A DNA stretch of 20,348 nucleotides, taken from NCBI GenBank assembly GCA_910576985.1, contig CAJTLA010000013.1, positions 9,678 to 30,025 of the forward strand, in the 5' to 3' direction. Positions 1 to 7,107 of the stretch are shown here, in pieces. The translations under genes and the position numbers were made by a program. The notes beneath the pieces are model-generated. The model did not search any database. It was not told the origin of the DNA and worked only from the letters and a program-made list of their open reading frames with translations. How positions within the stretch are numbered: the stretch's first letter is position 1; every line of letters starts with the position of its first letter. This stretch comes from an uncultured Bacilli bacterium. Lineage in GTDB: Bacteria > Bacillota_I > Bacilli_A > RF39 > UBA660.

Positions 1-11
1 ATATAAGCCAT
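1..11 (-). CDS. Start of an unknown gene running off the left edge
   Basis: Only the first three codons are inside the window (ATG GCT TAT). The start is inferred from a good ribosome binding site, AAGAGGTG, seven bases upstream of the ATG, and from a promoter just before it (35-63). It would be the next gene downstream of the pilin-like gene but separately transcribed, since a terminator lies between them. Nothing can be said about its product. Confidence 0.45.
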
Positions 12-34
12 TTTATACACCTCTTACCATATTT

Positions 35-63
35 ATTATAACATAGCAAAAAAAAAATGAAAA
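35..63 (-). promoter_or_regulatory. Sigma-A-type promoter for the left-edge gene
   Basis: On the minus strand there is a perfect TATAAT (35-40) preceded by TG-T, an extended -10. A weaker TTTTCA -35 candidate (58-63) lies 17 bases away. It sits directly after the terminator of the pilin-like gene. Confidence 0.5.
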
Positions 64-92
64 GAAAATTCTAATGAATTAACCATTAGAAT
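49..92 (-). terminator. Intrinsic terminator after the pilin-like gene
   Basis: A 9-bp perfect stem, ATTCTAATG / CATTAGAAT (84-92 and 68-76), has a 7-nt loop that contains the stop codon. On the minus strand it is followed by a long U-rich tract (49-67). The stem and tail have the standard Rho-independent form and close the regulator/pilin-like transcription unit. Confidence 0.75.
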
Positions 93-519
93 CTAACATC
101 TCCAAATACCCTTTTGTTTGGTATTTTCTCCCACATTTCAAATAAGGAGTATAAATAACACTACCATTTTCTTTTTCAAATGTGACATATCCAGAACAAT
201 CACCATCTACCTTATCTAAATATTGATCTCGAACAAGTGTTTTTAAAGTAACTGTTAATTTATCGCCCTCACGCAAATCATAATATAAATCTTTCTGATA
301 CACTTTACAAGCCTCTATCATTTTGTATTCCAAACCTCGATAAAAATCTTCATTTTCTACTGGCCTACTTTGCACTGGCTCATCAACATCTATCAAAGTT
401 CCACCTAATTCTTTAAAATTTTTACTAATCAATATTACCGCCAAAAACAAACAAAAAATAAGTACACTAAGTCCTACAATTAACTCTTGTAAACCCCAAC
501 CACGATTATCTAATTTCAT
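79..519 (-). CDS. Type IV pilin-like (pseudopilin) protein
   Basis: The 146-aa protein begins MKLDNRG followed by WGLQELIVGL and about 20 hydrophobic residues. This fits a class III prepilin leader: cleavage after Gly7, then Glu at +5 of the mature protein, then a membrane helix that would also be the assembly core. The Thr-Leu-Ile-Glu consensus is only loosely kept. The rest is a soluble domain with cysteines around residues 71, 108 and 129, so a disulfide is possible. I chose the ATG at 519 because AAAGGTG lies six bases upstream; the longer reading starts on the GTG of that site. It follows the NrtR-like gene by 11 bases and probably shares its promoter. No prepilin peptidase, assembly ATPase or other pilin is in the window, so a role in competence (ComG-like), secretion or adhesion is inference only. 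Confidence 0.6.
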   Translation of the reverse strand: MKLDNRGWGLQELIVGLSVLIFCLFLAVILISKNFKELGGTLIDVDEPVQSRPVENEDFYRGLEYKMIEACKVYQKDLYYDLREGDKLTVTLKTLVRDQYLDKVDGDCSGYVTFEKENGSVIYTPYLKCGRKYQTKGYLEMLDSNG

Positions 520-530
520 ATTTATCACCT

Positions 531-1208
531 TTAAAATAATGTTCTTTCTTTTGCATCTTCGTTAAAATAATACAATTTTGCAGGTCTACCATTCCCACCT
601 ACATTCGTATCCCCAGTATCTACAATCAATCCCAAAGAAACAAATTTTTTTCTAAAATTTCTACGATCTAATTTTTTCCCCAAAATTTGTTCATAGGCAT
701 TTTGTAATTCTGGAAGCGTAAAATCACTTGGAAACAAACTTTTTAAAACATTACTATTCACAATTTTTGATCTTAAAAATTCAATGTTATGATTCAAAAT
801 TTCCATATGATCATAAGCCATTTTAGGAATATCATCAATTCGAAACCAAGCCGTTTCTATTTCTGCTCGTTCTTCTCTTTTATACCAAGCAGAAACATTA
901 TCCACAAGTCCAATATAAGATATCGCAATAATACGATCATCAGGATCTCGGTCTACTTCACTATAAATATGACATTGCTTCAAATAAATATCACGAAGAC
1001 CTAACTTCTCTTCTACAGCACCTATAATATTATCTTCCACTGTCTCTTCATTAGAAATAATATTTCCAGGTAAAATCCAATATCCCTTATATGGTTCACT
1101 TTTCTTTCGAATCAATAATACTTTGATAAACCCTTGATCGATCGTAAAAATACTAACCAAACTTTCTAGTATATTATAATACTTTTCTAACCCTGAGTCC
1201 AATATCAT
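531..1208 (-). CDS. NrtR-like Nudix-domain/winged-helix transcriptional regulator
   Basis: This 225-aa protein has an N-terminal Nudix fold (about 15-130) and a C-terminal winged-helix domain (about 158-217) with the family phrase LDRRNFRKKF and a GGNGRPAKLY wing. That architecture belongs to NrtR regulators, which sense ADP-ribose and control NAD genes, and to related sugar-responsive regulators. The Nudix box (48-71) is degraded. Glu55 is kept, but the catalytic Arg-Glu pair is replaced by Gly-Ala and one of the terminal glutamates by Lys, so hydrolysis is unlikely and ligand sensing more likely. The start is the ATG at 1208, after AGAGG; the longer TTG start at 1241 lies inside the -10 box and cannot be used. 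It is co-transcribed with the pilin-like gene. No NAD gene is in the window, so the regulon is unknown. Confidence 0.8.
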   Translation of the reverse strand: MILDSGLEKYYNILESLVSIFTIDQGFIKVLLIRKKSEPYKGYWILPGNIISNEETVEDNIIGAVEEKLGLRDIYLKQCHIYSEVDRDPDDRIIAISYIGLVDNVSAWYKREERAEIETAWFRIDDIPKMAYDHMEILNHNIEFLRSKIVNSNVLKSLFPSDFTLPELQNAYEQILGKKLDRRNFRKKFVSLGLIVDTGDTNVGGNGRPAKLYYFNEDAKERTLF

Positions 1209-1240
1209 CCACTCCTCTTTGCGTTTTATATACGCACTCA

Positions 1241-1269
1241 ATTATAGTATAGATTTCACAAATTGTCAA
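1241..1269 (-). promoter_or_regulatory. Consensus sigma-A promoter of the NrtR-like gene
   Basis: TTGACA (1264-1269) and TATAAT (1241-1246) are separated by exactly 17 bases, a perfect consensus promoter. The -35 overlaps the stop codon of the upstream kinase-like gene. The -10 box covers the putative upstream TTG start, which excludes it. Just downstream, at the expected start of transcription, GCGT and ACGC (1221-1235) form a short imperfect palindrome that could be an operator. Confidence 0.85.
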
Positions 1270-2030
1270 ACATGTAACGTGTATTGTTTGACTACTTCAT
1301 GAAAATAAGGAACACTCTCTAACTTTGGCCTACTGATTTGATGATAAATGTCCAATAATTCGGGATTCCTTTCTAAATGACCTGAAACATTATAAAATCT
1401 CCAAAAACGAATTTTGATATTCAACATAGATTCAAAATACATTAACCACAACGCCGCATTATCAGTATTTTGTGATCGACTTAAATAAGTAAATTGATCT
1501 AATCGAGTCCAAAACATACTACGACTATAATCAAACAAAATACGTGAATTTGAAACCCCTGATGTATTCATCATTGCCCAACTATCCACATCAACAAAAA
1601 CAGGATCAGAATCTTCCACAATTAAAATATTAGAATAAAAACAATCACTAACAATCATTCCATATTTTTCATGAAGCAGTTTTAATCGTTCACTTATTTT
1701 TCGGTACATAACGATTACTTTTCTAAGATCATGCCTGTTCTGTCTCAGCCATTCATCAAATGAAACCCCAACAATCAAATTCATCCAATAACCAATTCTT
1801 CTTTTGAAAAAAACAAGCTCTTGTGGAACGGCTGAAAAAGATTCCAATTCTTGCAAACCAATTAAATGTTCCATCATTCTTTTTTTATCTTGTATTTGTA
1901 AAGCAGAAAGACGAGCATGAAATAATTTTAAAGCATTCATAGAAGAAAAATAAATCGCTCCTTCTGAACCACCCAAGTCCGTTTTTCTCAAACTTTTTAG
2001 CTGATTCTTTGTGATCTCACAATACTTCAT
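1266..2030 (-). CDS. Atypical protein-kinase-fold protein
   Basis: This 254-aa protein keeps the order of kinase motifs but not their usual wording. There is a glycine-rich loop GGSEGAIYF (20-28), a beta-3 lysine in ALKLF (Lys35), a catalytic-loop equivalent VSDCFYSN in which Asp129 is followed five residues later by Asn134, and a metal-binding FVDVD (Asp147/Asp149) in place of DFG. The HRD histidine is replaced by Val-Ser. The key Lys, Asp, Asn and Asp residues are present, so it may be active; substrate (protein or small molecule) is unknown. Its ATG is preceded by AAAGGTG lying across the end of the metallopeptidase gene, with only four bases between the genes, so the two are translationally coupled. 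Aminoglycoside-kinase-like folds are an alternative. Confidence 0.6.
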   Translation of the reverse strand: MKYCEITKNQLKSLRKTDLGGSEGAIYFSSMNALKLFHARLSALQIQDKKRMMEHLIGLQELESFSAVPQELVFFKRRIGYWMNLIVGVSFDEWLRQNRHDLRKVIVMYRKISERLKLLHEKYGMIVSDCFYSNILIVEDSDPVFVDVDSWAMMNTSGVSNSRILFDYSRSMFWTRLDQFTYLSRSQNTDNAALWLMYFESMLNIKIRFWRFYNVSGHLERNPELLDIYHQISRPKLESVPYFHEVVKQYTLHV

Positions 2031-2034
2031 ACCA

Positions 2035-3033
2035 TCACCTTTTCAATTTCTTCGTATATTTTTTTAATTGTTCAAAATAATTCTCTCTCCAAGAAAAACG
2101 AGCTTTTTCTAAATATTCATCCATATGAGAAGCATGAAGACACTCTAAACCTATTAAATCATATAACTGTTTTTCATAATCGCCATGATATCTTCCCCAC
2201 AATTCAAGAGAACCCAAATAAGAATAAATTTCACACAAATGCTCTTCCACAAATTTTCCATCAGAAGAAAGTTGCCACAAATTCAAAAATCTCAACGATT
2301 GAACCCAAATTTTTAAAGATTCAAAACCAAAAACCGCACTTTTCCTTCTTTCCCTTTTATACAATTTTTTTTCTAATAAAAATTGAAAAGCCAATAATTC
2401 AAAATACTTTCCAGACACTTCAGAAAATAAAGACTCTACAACTCCATTCCTTTTTGGAATATCTAATAAATAAATCAAAACATGCCCCATTTCATGAATT
2501 AATGTAATAAACGTTTCAATAAAACTAGTTTGAGTTAAATAAACAAATGGAGTATTAAAACAATAAAAACTATAAGTTTTCCCTAATACATTCAATGGAT
2601 CTCGTTTCTGATTATAAAACATATGAGTAGGAAATTTATTTTTATAATATAATTTTAATAAATTCCCAAATGAATTAGAAGGAAACCAATCCAAAAATTC
2701 TTCAAATAAATCCAATAAACTCCGAAAGTCAAACCTCTCCTTATCTAAATCAACAAAATTTCCTTTATCCTTACAAAACTGACGATCTAGCATATTTAAA
2801 TAAAAAAATTGATCAATATCCATATGAAAAAACATATAACTAATATTTTCCAAAAAAATTTGACCTACATCTTTTGAATCAAAAAAACGATTATTAGTTC
2901 CATAACACAATCCTATCAAATGATTTAATTGTTTCATATCCATACTTTTGTTTGTCTTAGAGAAAGCATTACTATGTAATAAATACCGTTTCATTTCTTT
3001 TAATAAAGAAACATCCCACTCATATGATTTCAT
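2035..3033 (-). CDS. Short M3-like (gluzincin) zinc metallopeptidase
   Basis: This 332-aa protein is mostly helical. It carries HEMGH (His180, Glu181, His184) followed by EVSGKYFE (205-212), matching the M3 oligopeptidase pattern in which the first Glu of an E-x-x-S-x-x-x-E motif is the third zinc ligand. M3 peptidases such as PepF are usually about 560-600 aa, so this is a shortened or divergent relative. It has no signal peptide or membrane segment and should be cytoplasmic. It lies first in a unit with the kinase-fold gene, has its own promoter, and its ATG follows AGGTGA. Catalytic residues look intact; the substrate, possibly a peptide, is unknown. Confidence 0.65.
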   Translation of the reverse strand: MKSYEWDVSLLKEMKRYLLHSNAFSKTNKSMDMKQLNHLIGLCYGTNNRFFDSKDVGQIFLENISYMFFHMDIDQFFYLNMLDRQFCKDKGNFVDLDKERFDFRSLLDLFEEFLDWFPSNSFGNLLKLYYKNKFPTHMFYNQKRDPLNVLGKTYSFYCFNTPFVYLTQTSFIETFITLIHEMGHVLIYLLDIPKRNGVVESLFSEVSGKYFELLAFQFLLEKKLYKRERRKSAVFGFESLKIWVQSLRFLNLWQLSSDGKFVEEHLCEIYSYLGSLELWGRYHGDYEKQLYDLIGLECLHASHMDEYLEKARFSWRENYFEQLKKYTKKLKR

Positions 3034-3050
3034 TTTTTCACCTGGATATT

Positions 3051-3078
3051 ATTGTATCAAGTTCTAAAAAAAAGTCAA
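3051..3078 (-). promoter_or_regulatory. Promoter of the metallopeptidase/kinase-fold unit
   Basis: An extended -10, TGATACAAT (hexamer 3051-3056), pairs with TTGACT (3073-3078) across 16 bases. It lies just after the murE terminator and 18 bases upstream of the peptidase ATG. Confidence 0.55.
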
Positions 3079-3079
3079 G

Positions 3080-3101
3080 AAAAAAAGAGTCATACCTCTT
3101 T
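3080..3101 (-). terminator. Intrinsic terminator overlapping the murE stop
   Basis: AAAGAG / CTCTTT forms a 6-bp stem around a 6-nt loop that includes the murE TGA stop, followed on the minus strand by further T residues. The stem is short and AT-rich, but position and tail are right. Confidence 0.5.
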
Positions 3102-4472
3102 ATTATATAAATCATCAATCGATTCTTCTACAACAGTTCGATCATGAAAAGGAATTTTTTGATTTCCCATAATCATAACCTCTTCATGACCTTTTCCAAG
3201 GATTAACAATATATCATTACATTTTAACATATCAATTCCTTTTTGAATTGCTTTTCTTCGGTCCTCACAAACTTCATAATTCGTGTATTCTAATCCTTCT
3301 ATCATATCATTTATAATATCATCAAATTTTTCATCATGCAAATCATCACTTGTAAAAATAGCGTACTTACAATTTTTTGTTGCTATATGTGCCATTACAG
3401 GACGTTTTCCACGATCCCTAGACCCAGTACAACCAAATACTACATATAAGTTTTTTCCAGAAACTTCTTTCATGGTATGAATAATACATTCCATCGCATC
3501 TGGTGTATGAGCATAATCGATCACAATCAAATTATTATGATAAGGAATAATTTCCATTCTCCCACTTGGACCTTCTAAGTGTTGAGCCAAAGGAATAAAT
3601 TGTTCTTCTTTAAATCCCAACTGATCTAAAGTAACCAATGCCAATAATAAATTACTAATATTATATTTTCCTAGCAAATTCGTTTTCACTTCTACTTCTT
3701 TCCCTTGATGTCTATAAATAAAATACATTCCTGAAAAATTCATTTGGAAACTCAAAATCTGATAATCTCCACCATCAAAACCATAAGTAATATTCTGATT
3801 TTTCTCTAGCAAAAAGTAATGTTTATAAGAATCATCAAAGTTAACGATAGCTATCCCATCTTTTTTTACATTTTGAAACAATTTTTGTTTTGCTAAAGCA
3901 TAATTTTCCATTGTTTTATGATAATCCAAATGATCTTGTGTTAAATTCGTAAAAAGAGATAAATCAAAAGAAATTCCATCCAATCTCTCATAAGATAATC
4001 CCTGACTACTTGCTTCTAAAACAACATAATCACATTTTGCCTCATAAGCATCCAATAACAATTCATATAAATCACATACATCTGGTGTAGTATTATCCAA
4101 GCCTTGTCTTTTTTCCATTCCAATAAAAAATCCAATAGTTCCAATATACGCTGATTTTTTCCCCAACTTATTTAACATTTCTGATAACAAAAAAGCAGTT
4201 GTTGTCTTTCCATTCGTTCCAGTTACTCCTATAATCTTCATCTGTTCTAATTGAGAATGATATTCTTCTTTTAAATAATTGACCAAATATTCCCTAGTAT
4301 CTTCTACATTTTCTGTTGTAACGAAATAAGTACCTTTTTCACAAACAATCTTACTTGCACCATTTTCAATTGCTTTCTCAATATAATCATCTCCATTGCT
4401 TCCAATACCTTTGAGCGCAACAAAAGTATCTCCTGGAGTTATTTTTCTCGAATCTGTTTTTATATTAATCAT
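3090..4472 (-). CDS. murE: UDP-N-acetylmuramoyl-tripeptide synthetase (MurE ligase)
   Basis: MurE adds the third amino acid to UDP-MurNAc-L-Ala-D-Glu in cytoplasmic peptidoglycan synthesis. The 460-aa protein has all three Mur ligase parts: an N-terminal UDP-binding domain with DSRKITPGDTFVALKG (7-22), a central ATPase domain with TGTNGKT (84-90), DNTTPD and ASSQGL, and a C-terminal domain with GCTGSRDRGKRPVM (347-360) and ILGKGHE. The position that chooses the added amino acid reads SDDLHDE (374-380). It is neither the DNPR of diaminopimelate-type MurE nor the DNPA I recall for lysine-type enzymes, so the substrate cannot be assigned. The ATG at 4472 follows GAAGGTG. It is monocistronic, with its own promoter and terminator, and divergent from the UPF0316 gene. 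Confidence 0.9.
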   Translation of the reverse strand: MINIKTDSRKITPGDTFVALKGIGSNGDDYIEKAIENGASKIVCEKGTYFVTTENVEDTREYLVNYLKEEYHSQLEQMKIIGVTGTNGKTTTAFLLSEMLNKLGKKSAYIGTIGFFIGMEKRQGLDNTTPDVCDLYELLLDAYEAKCDYVVLEASSQGLSYERLDGISFDLSLFTNLTQDHLDYHKTMENYALAKQKLFQNVKKDGIAIVNFDDSYKHYFLLEKNQNITYGFDGGDYQILSFQMNFSGMYFIYRHQGKEVEVKTNLLGKYNISNLLLALVTLDQLGFKEEQFIPLAQHLEGPSGRMEIIPYHNNLIVIDYAHTPDAMECIIHTMKEVSGKNLYVVFGCTGSRDRGKRPVMAHIATKNCKYAIFTSDDLHDEKFDDIINDMIEGLEYTNYEVCEDRRKAIQKGIDMLKCNDILLILGKGHEEVMIMGNQKIPFHDRTVVEESIDDLYNKEV

Positions 4473-4491
4473 GATATCACCTTCATTTAAT

Positions 4492-4520
4492 ATTTTACTA
4501 TATTTTTTATTATGTTACAA
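4492..4520 (-). promoter_or_regulatory. Candidate murE promoter
   Basis: TTGTAA (4515-4520) and TAAAAT (4492-4497) are 17 bases apart on the minus strand. The leader before the murE ATG would be only about 13 nt. The hairpins farther upstream at 4540-4603 would then be outside the transcript. Confidence 0.4.
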
Positions 4521-4539
4521 GGAATTAAATTCATACAGA

Positions 4540-4566
4540 AAAACTAGACCTTATAGATCTAGTTTT
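4540..4566. repeat. 9-bp inverted repeat between divergent murE and UPF0316 genes
   Basis: AAAACTAGA (4540-4548) and TCTAGTTTT (4558-4566) are perfect arms around a 9-nt spacer. On the minus strand the hairpin is followed by five T residues, as in a weak terminator or attenuator. A smaller hairpin, AGGTA-tttc-TACCT (4590-4603), with flanking AGAAT/ATTCT, lies beside it. I see no gene between 4473 and 4765; these structures and two promoters are all that can be supported there. Confidence 0.5.
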
Positions 4567-4707
4567 CTATATTTAGAATAGAGTTGCTAAGGTATTTCTA
4601 CCTCATTCTTATTATGAACATCCATTCTAATTTTATACAAAAAATTGAATAAAAAAAAATTTCTAACTCAAAATAAAAATAGAAAAACAACAATAAAATT
4701 TAATCCG

Positions 4708-4736
4708 TTTAAATAAAAACACAAAAATTTTATAAA
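4708..4736 (+). promoter_or_regulatory. Candidate promoter of the UPF0316 gene
   Basis: TTTAAA (4708-4713) and TATAAA (4731-4736) are spaced 17 bases apart, 17 bases ahead of the AGAGGAG ribosome site. The surrounding DNA is extremely AT-rich, so chance matches are common. Confidence 0.35.
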
Positions 4737-4765
4737 GTTTTGACTTTATTATGAGAGGAGAAATT

Positions 4766-5278
4766 ATGAATATTCCTTTATACTGTATGATTTTCTTTTC
4801 TAAAGTTATAGAAAATGCACTAGCTACATTAAGATTAATTATTGTTGCAAATGGAAAAAAATGGATGGGTGCTATTCTACAATTTATGGTTGCATTAGTT
4901 TGGGTTTTTGTTACAGGCGTTGTAGTCACTGGCATCAAAGAAGATCCATTAAAAGTAGTCTTTTTCGCATTAGGATCTTTTGTAGGATCTTACGTTGGGT
5001 CTATCATAGAAGAACGATTAGCACTTGGAAACAATATGATTACTGCAATAGTGGATCCAAGAAACGCAAACCAAATTATCACAAATCTCAAAAAAGAACA
5101 CCATGGAGTAACAATATTAGAAGGCAGTGGAACAACCCAAAATAAAATCATTTTAATGAGTATGGTTCCTAGAAAAAAAAGAAAAGAAATCACTGATATC
5201 ATTACTGATATCGAACCAAACGCATTCATCAGTGCGGAAAAAGTCGCATCAATTCAAACTGAGAAGCACAATCAGTAA
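4766..5278 (+). CDS. UPF0316 (YebE-type) membrane protein with DUF2179 domain
   Basis: The 170-aa protein has three predicted membrane helices (about 4-26, 33-54 and 62-82), the last passing into GSYVGSIIEERLALG. A soluble C-terminal domain (about 88-160) ends in the family phrase IEPNAFIS. This matches UPF0316/DUF5698 plus DUF2179 proteins of Firmicutes, whose function is unknown. The start is the ATG at 4766, five bases after AGAGGAG; the longer ATG at 4751 overlaps that site. It is the only plus-strand gene in the left two thirds of the window. Its last 50 bases overlap the end of the convergent GDPD gene. Confidence 0.85.
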   Translation: MNIPLYCMIFFSKVIENALATLRLIIVANGKKWMGAILQFMVALVWVFVTGVVVTGIKEDPLKVVFFALGSFVGSYVGSIIEERLALGNNMITAIVDPRNANQIITNLKKEHHGVTILEGSGTTQNKIILMSMVPRKKRKEITDIITDIEPNAFISAEKVASIQTEKHNQ

Positions 5279-5909
5279 TGATACAAATATCATTTCTTTT
5301 TTTTACAATTTTTTCTAACTTTTCTTTTTCATTAATATTAAAATACATTAATTTCTTATCCATATCAATTTGATCCAAATAATGAAAACTAAACAAATTA
5401 TAATCAAAATCATTCTCTAGTTTATCTTGATTCAAAAAATATCCAATCAATAAACCCGTTTCAACATGGGGATTTATGTTTTGAAAAGAAACAAGCAAAG
5501 AACTAGAAAAACTAATTACTATAATATGTAATTTTGAAAATTTATTGATAATTCGATGAACGGCCTGAACCAATCGTTCATCATGATCTTTTAATTCAAT
5601 TAAAATCAATTTATCACTATGAATACTTCGTAATAGTTGTTTAAGTGTTAAAACAGGCTCCGAAAAAGAATCATTCCCATATCGATATTTTTTGAGTTGT
5701 TTTAATGTCATTTGTTTTACAATACCTGTTCCATTACTAACAAAATCAATTACTGGATCATGAATCACTACAACTTCCAAATCTTTCGTTAACCTTACAT
5801 CACATTCTATTCCATCCACATATGGTTTTCCAAGCGCTTTCAAAATAGACAGTTTACTATTAGAAATATCATGCTTATCTATTTTCCCACGATGTGCAAT
5901 TAATCTCAT
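5229..5909 (-). CDS. Glycerophosphodiester phosphodiesterase
   Basis: GDPD enzymes hydrolyse glycerophosphodiesters to glycerol-3-phosphate and an alcohol. The 226-aa protein has the expected HRG (6-8), VDGIECDVRLTKD (31-43, metal ligands Glu35 and Asp37), VVIHDP (47-52, second catalytic His50), LIELK (103-107, metal ligand Glu105) and a closing CIITD. The usual PENT after HRG is replaced by ISNS. There is no signal peptide, so it is likely cytosolic. The ATG at 5909 follows GAGGTG; the alternative TTG at 5921 lacks a site. It lies 37 bases after tmk and may be co-transcribed or use a TATAAT at 5925-5930. Its 3' end overlaps the UPF0316 gene tail to tail, yet both C-termini look genuine. Confidence 0.85.
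   Translation of the reverse strand: MRLIAHRGKIDKHDISNSKLSILKALGKPYVDGIECDVRLTKDLEVVVIHDPVIDFVSNGTGIVKQMTLKQLKKYRYGNDSFSEPVLTLKQLLRSIHSDKLILIELKDHDERLVQAVHRIINKFSKLHIIVISFSSSLLVSFQNINPHVETGLLIGYFLNQDKLENDFDYNLFSFHYLDQIDMDKKLMYFNINEKEKLEKIVKKRNDICIITDCASQFELMRLFPH
5278..5304 (+). terminator. Terminator of the UPF0316 gene, inside the GDPD coding region
   Basis: ATGATA-caaa-TATCAT (5278-5293) is followed by TTCTTTTTTTT on the plus strand and begins at the last base of the UPF0316 stop codon. The same DNA encodes Lys-Lys-Arg-Asn-Asp-Ile near the C-terminus of GDPD on the other strand. Confidence 0.6.
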
Positions 5910-5946
5910 ATAACACCTCAAATTATTATATGAAAAAAAAGAAAAA

Positions 5947-6627
5947 TTACTTCATTAATTCTTCTTTTACATATTGATATACTTCTTCATGTATCTCAGG
6001 AATACTTTTTATTTGATCCCCAACATTGCACTCAATTGTTTTAAATTGATATAACTGCGCAATTTCAAGATAAGCTGTTTCTGCATGTCTTAAATGATCC
6101 TCATCAGATTCAAGTTGATCCAATAATTCCATCCTACTCTTTCTTAATACAGTGGCTTGTTCAAATGGCATGTGCAAAAAAATGCGAATATCAGGAATTG
6201 GTAATTTCAATAATCCAAATTCCAAATCTTCTACCCAACGATATAATGATTTCCGTTTCTCTTGCTCAAGTATTTTCCCACCTTGATGAGCCATATTAGA
6301 ATATGTATAACGATCTAAAATTACATTCACGCCATTTTCTAATAAAAATAAAATTTTATATATATTATATTTTCGATCTGCAGCATAATAAAGAGAAGAC
6401 ACTTGTGGATCTACTGCTGGAGCTCCCTCAACAAATACGCTTTCCCCAATAGCTGGCTTTCCTAAATAACAGCCACCAACAATCTTTCCTGTTGGTGAGG
6501 TATAAACTGGAAAGCTAAACTTTTCTAACTTATAACCTTCCTCCCGCAATCTCTTTAACAAAAATTCTGATTGTGTTTCTTTACCAGAACAATCAGTTCC
6601 TTCAATAACAATTAATTTTCCTCTCAT
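5947..6627 (-). CDS. tmk: Thymidylate kinase
   Basis: TMPK phosphorylates dTMP to dTDP. The 226-aa protein has a P-loop GTDCSGKETQ (10-19), FPVYTSPTGK (39-48), DRYTYSNMAHQGGK with the DR(Y/x) motif (about 104-117), and a C-terminal region resembling a LID. The spelling of the P-loop and the SSLYYAADR segment resemble the clostridial and eukaryote-like branch more than E. coli Tmk. Its ATG overlaps the folA stop as ATGA, so translation is coupled. It is the last step of the thyA-folA-tmk module. Confidence 0.88.
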   Translation of the reverse strand: MRGKLIVIEGTDCSGKETQSEFLLKRLREEGYKLEKFSFPVYTSPTGKIVGGCYLGKPAIGESVFVEGAPAVDPQVSSLYYAADRKYNIYKILFLLENGVNVILDRYTYSNMAHQGGKILEQEKRKSLYRWVEDLEFGLLKLPIPDIRIFLHMPFEQATVLRKSRMELLDQLESDEDHLRHAETAYLEIAQLYQFKTIECNVGDQIKSIPEIHEEVYQYVKEELMK

Positions 6628-7106
6628 CTTTTTTCCACCTTTTTTACATATTCCACATGCTTATAATGAATAACATCTTCATATTGATCTAAAACCCTAT
6701 TATTCCACTGTTCTTCTTCAAATTCAGGAAAATAGGCATCTGCATTTTTATCTTCTGCATCAATCAAAGTCAAATACATTTTAGATGCGTGTGCTAAAAA
6801 CAACTGATATATTTGTTCTCCACCAATAATAAATAATTCTTCTTTTTCAGTTAACAACAATTGCTCTAAATTATCATAAACAATAATTTCAGAAGGAAAG
6901 TCATTTTTAGTCCTACTTAAAACAACATGCCTTCTATCAGATAATATTTTAGGCAACGACTCAAACGTTTTTCTCCCCATAACAATCGTTTTTCCCATTG
7001 TCATTTGCTTAAAAAATTGCAGGTCCCGAGGAATTTGCCAAATCAAATGATTCTGTTTTCCTAATTCCCGATTTTTCCCGATTGCTGCAATCAAAATAAC
7101 ATTCAT
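6624..7106 (-). CDS. folA: Dihydrofolate reductase
   Basis: DHFR reduces the dihydrofolate made by thymidylate synthase back to tetrahydrofolate with NADPH. The 160-aa protein is of normal length and has NHLIWQIPRDLQFFK with the catalytic Asp28, GKTIVMGRKTFESL (nucleotide-binding), FIIGGEQIY, and LTLIDAEDKNADAYFPEF near the C-terminus. It starts one base after the thyA stop, without a strong ribosome site, so coupling to thyA is likely. It overlaps tmk by four bases. Confidence 0.92.
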   Translation of the reverse strand: MNVILIAAIGKNRELGKQNHLIWQIPRDLQFFKQMTMGKTIVMGRKTFESLPKILSDRRHVVLSRTKNDFPSEIIVYDNLEQLLLTEKEELFIIGGEQIYQLFLAHASKMYLTLIDAEDKNADAYFPEFEEEQWNNRVLDQYEDVIHYKHVEYVKKVEKR

Positions 7107-7107
7107 A

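Noticed and set aside
899..907. TTATCCACA, a perfect DnaA box
   Set aside because: It is a single copy inside the Nudix gene, with no cluster or AT-rich unwinding region of an origin.
1209..1241. Longer Nudix regulator start at TTG 1241
   Set aside because: The codon lies within the -10 box of a perfect promoter, so it cannot be in the transcript.
4663..4938. Minus-strand 91-aa ORF opposite the UPF0316 gene
   Set aside because: It is a shadow of a well-supported gene and has no ribosome site or homology.
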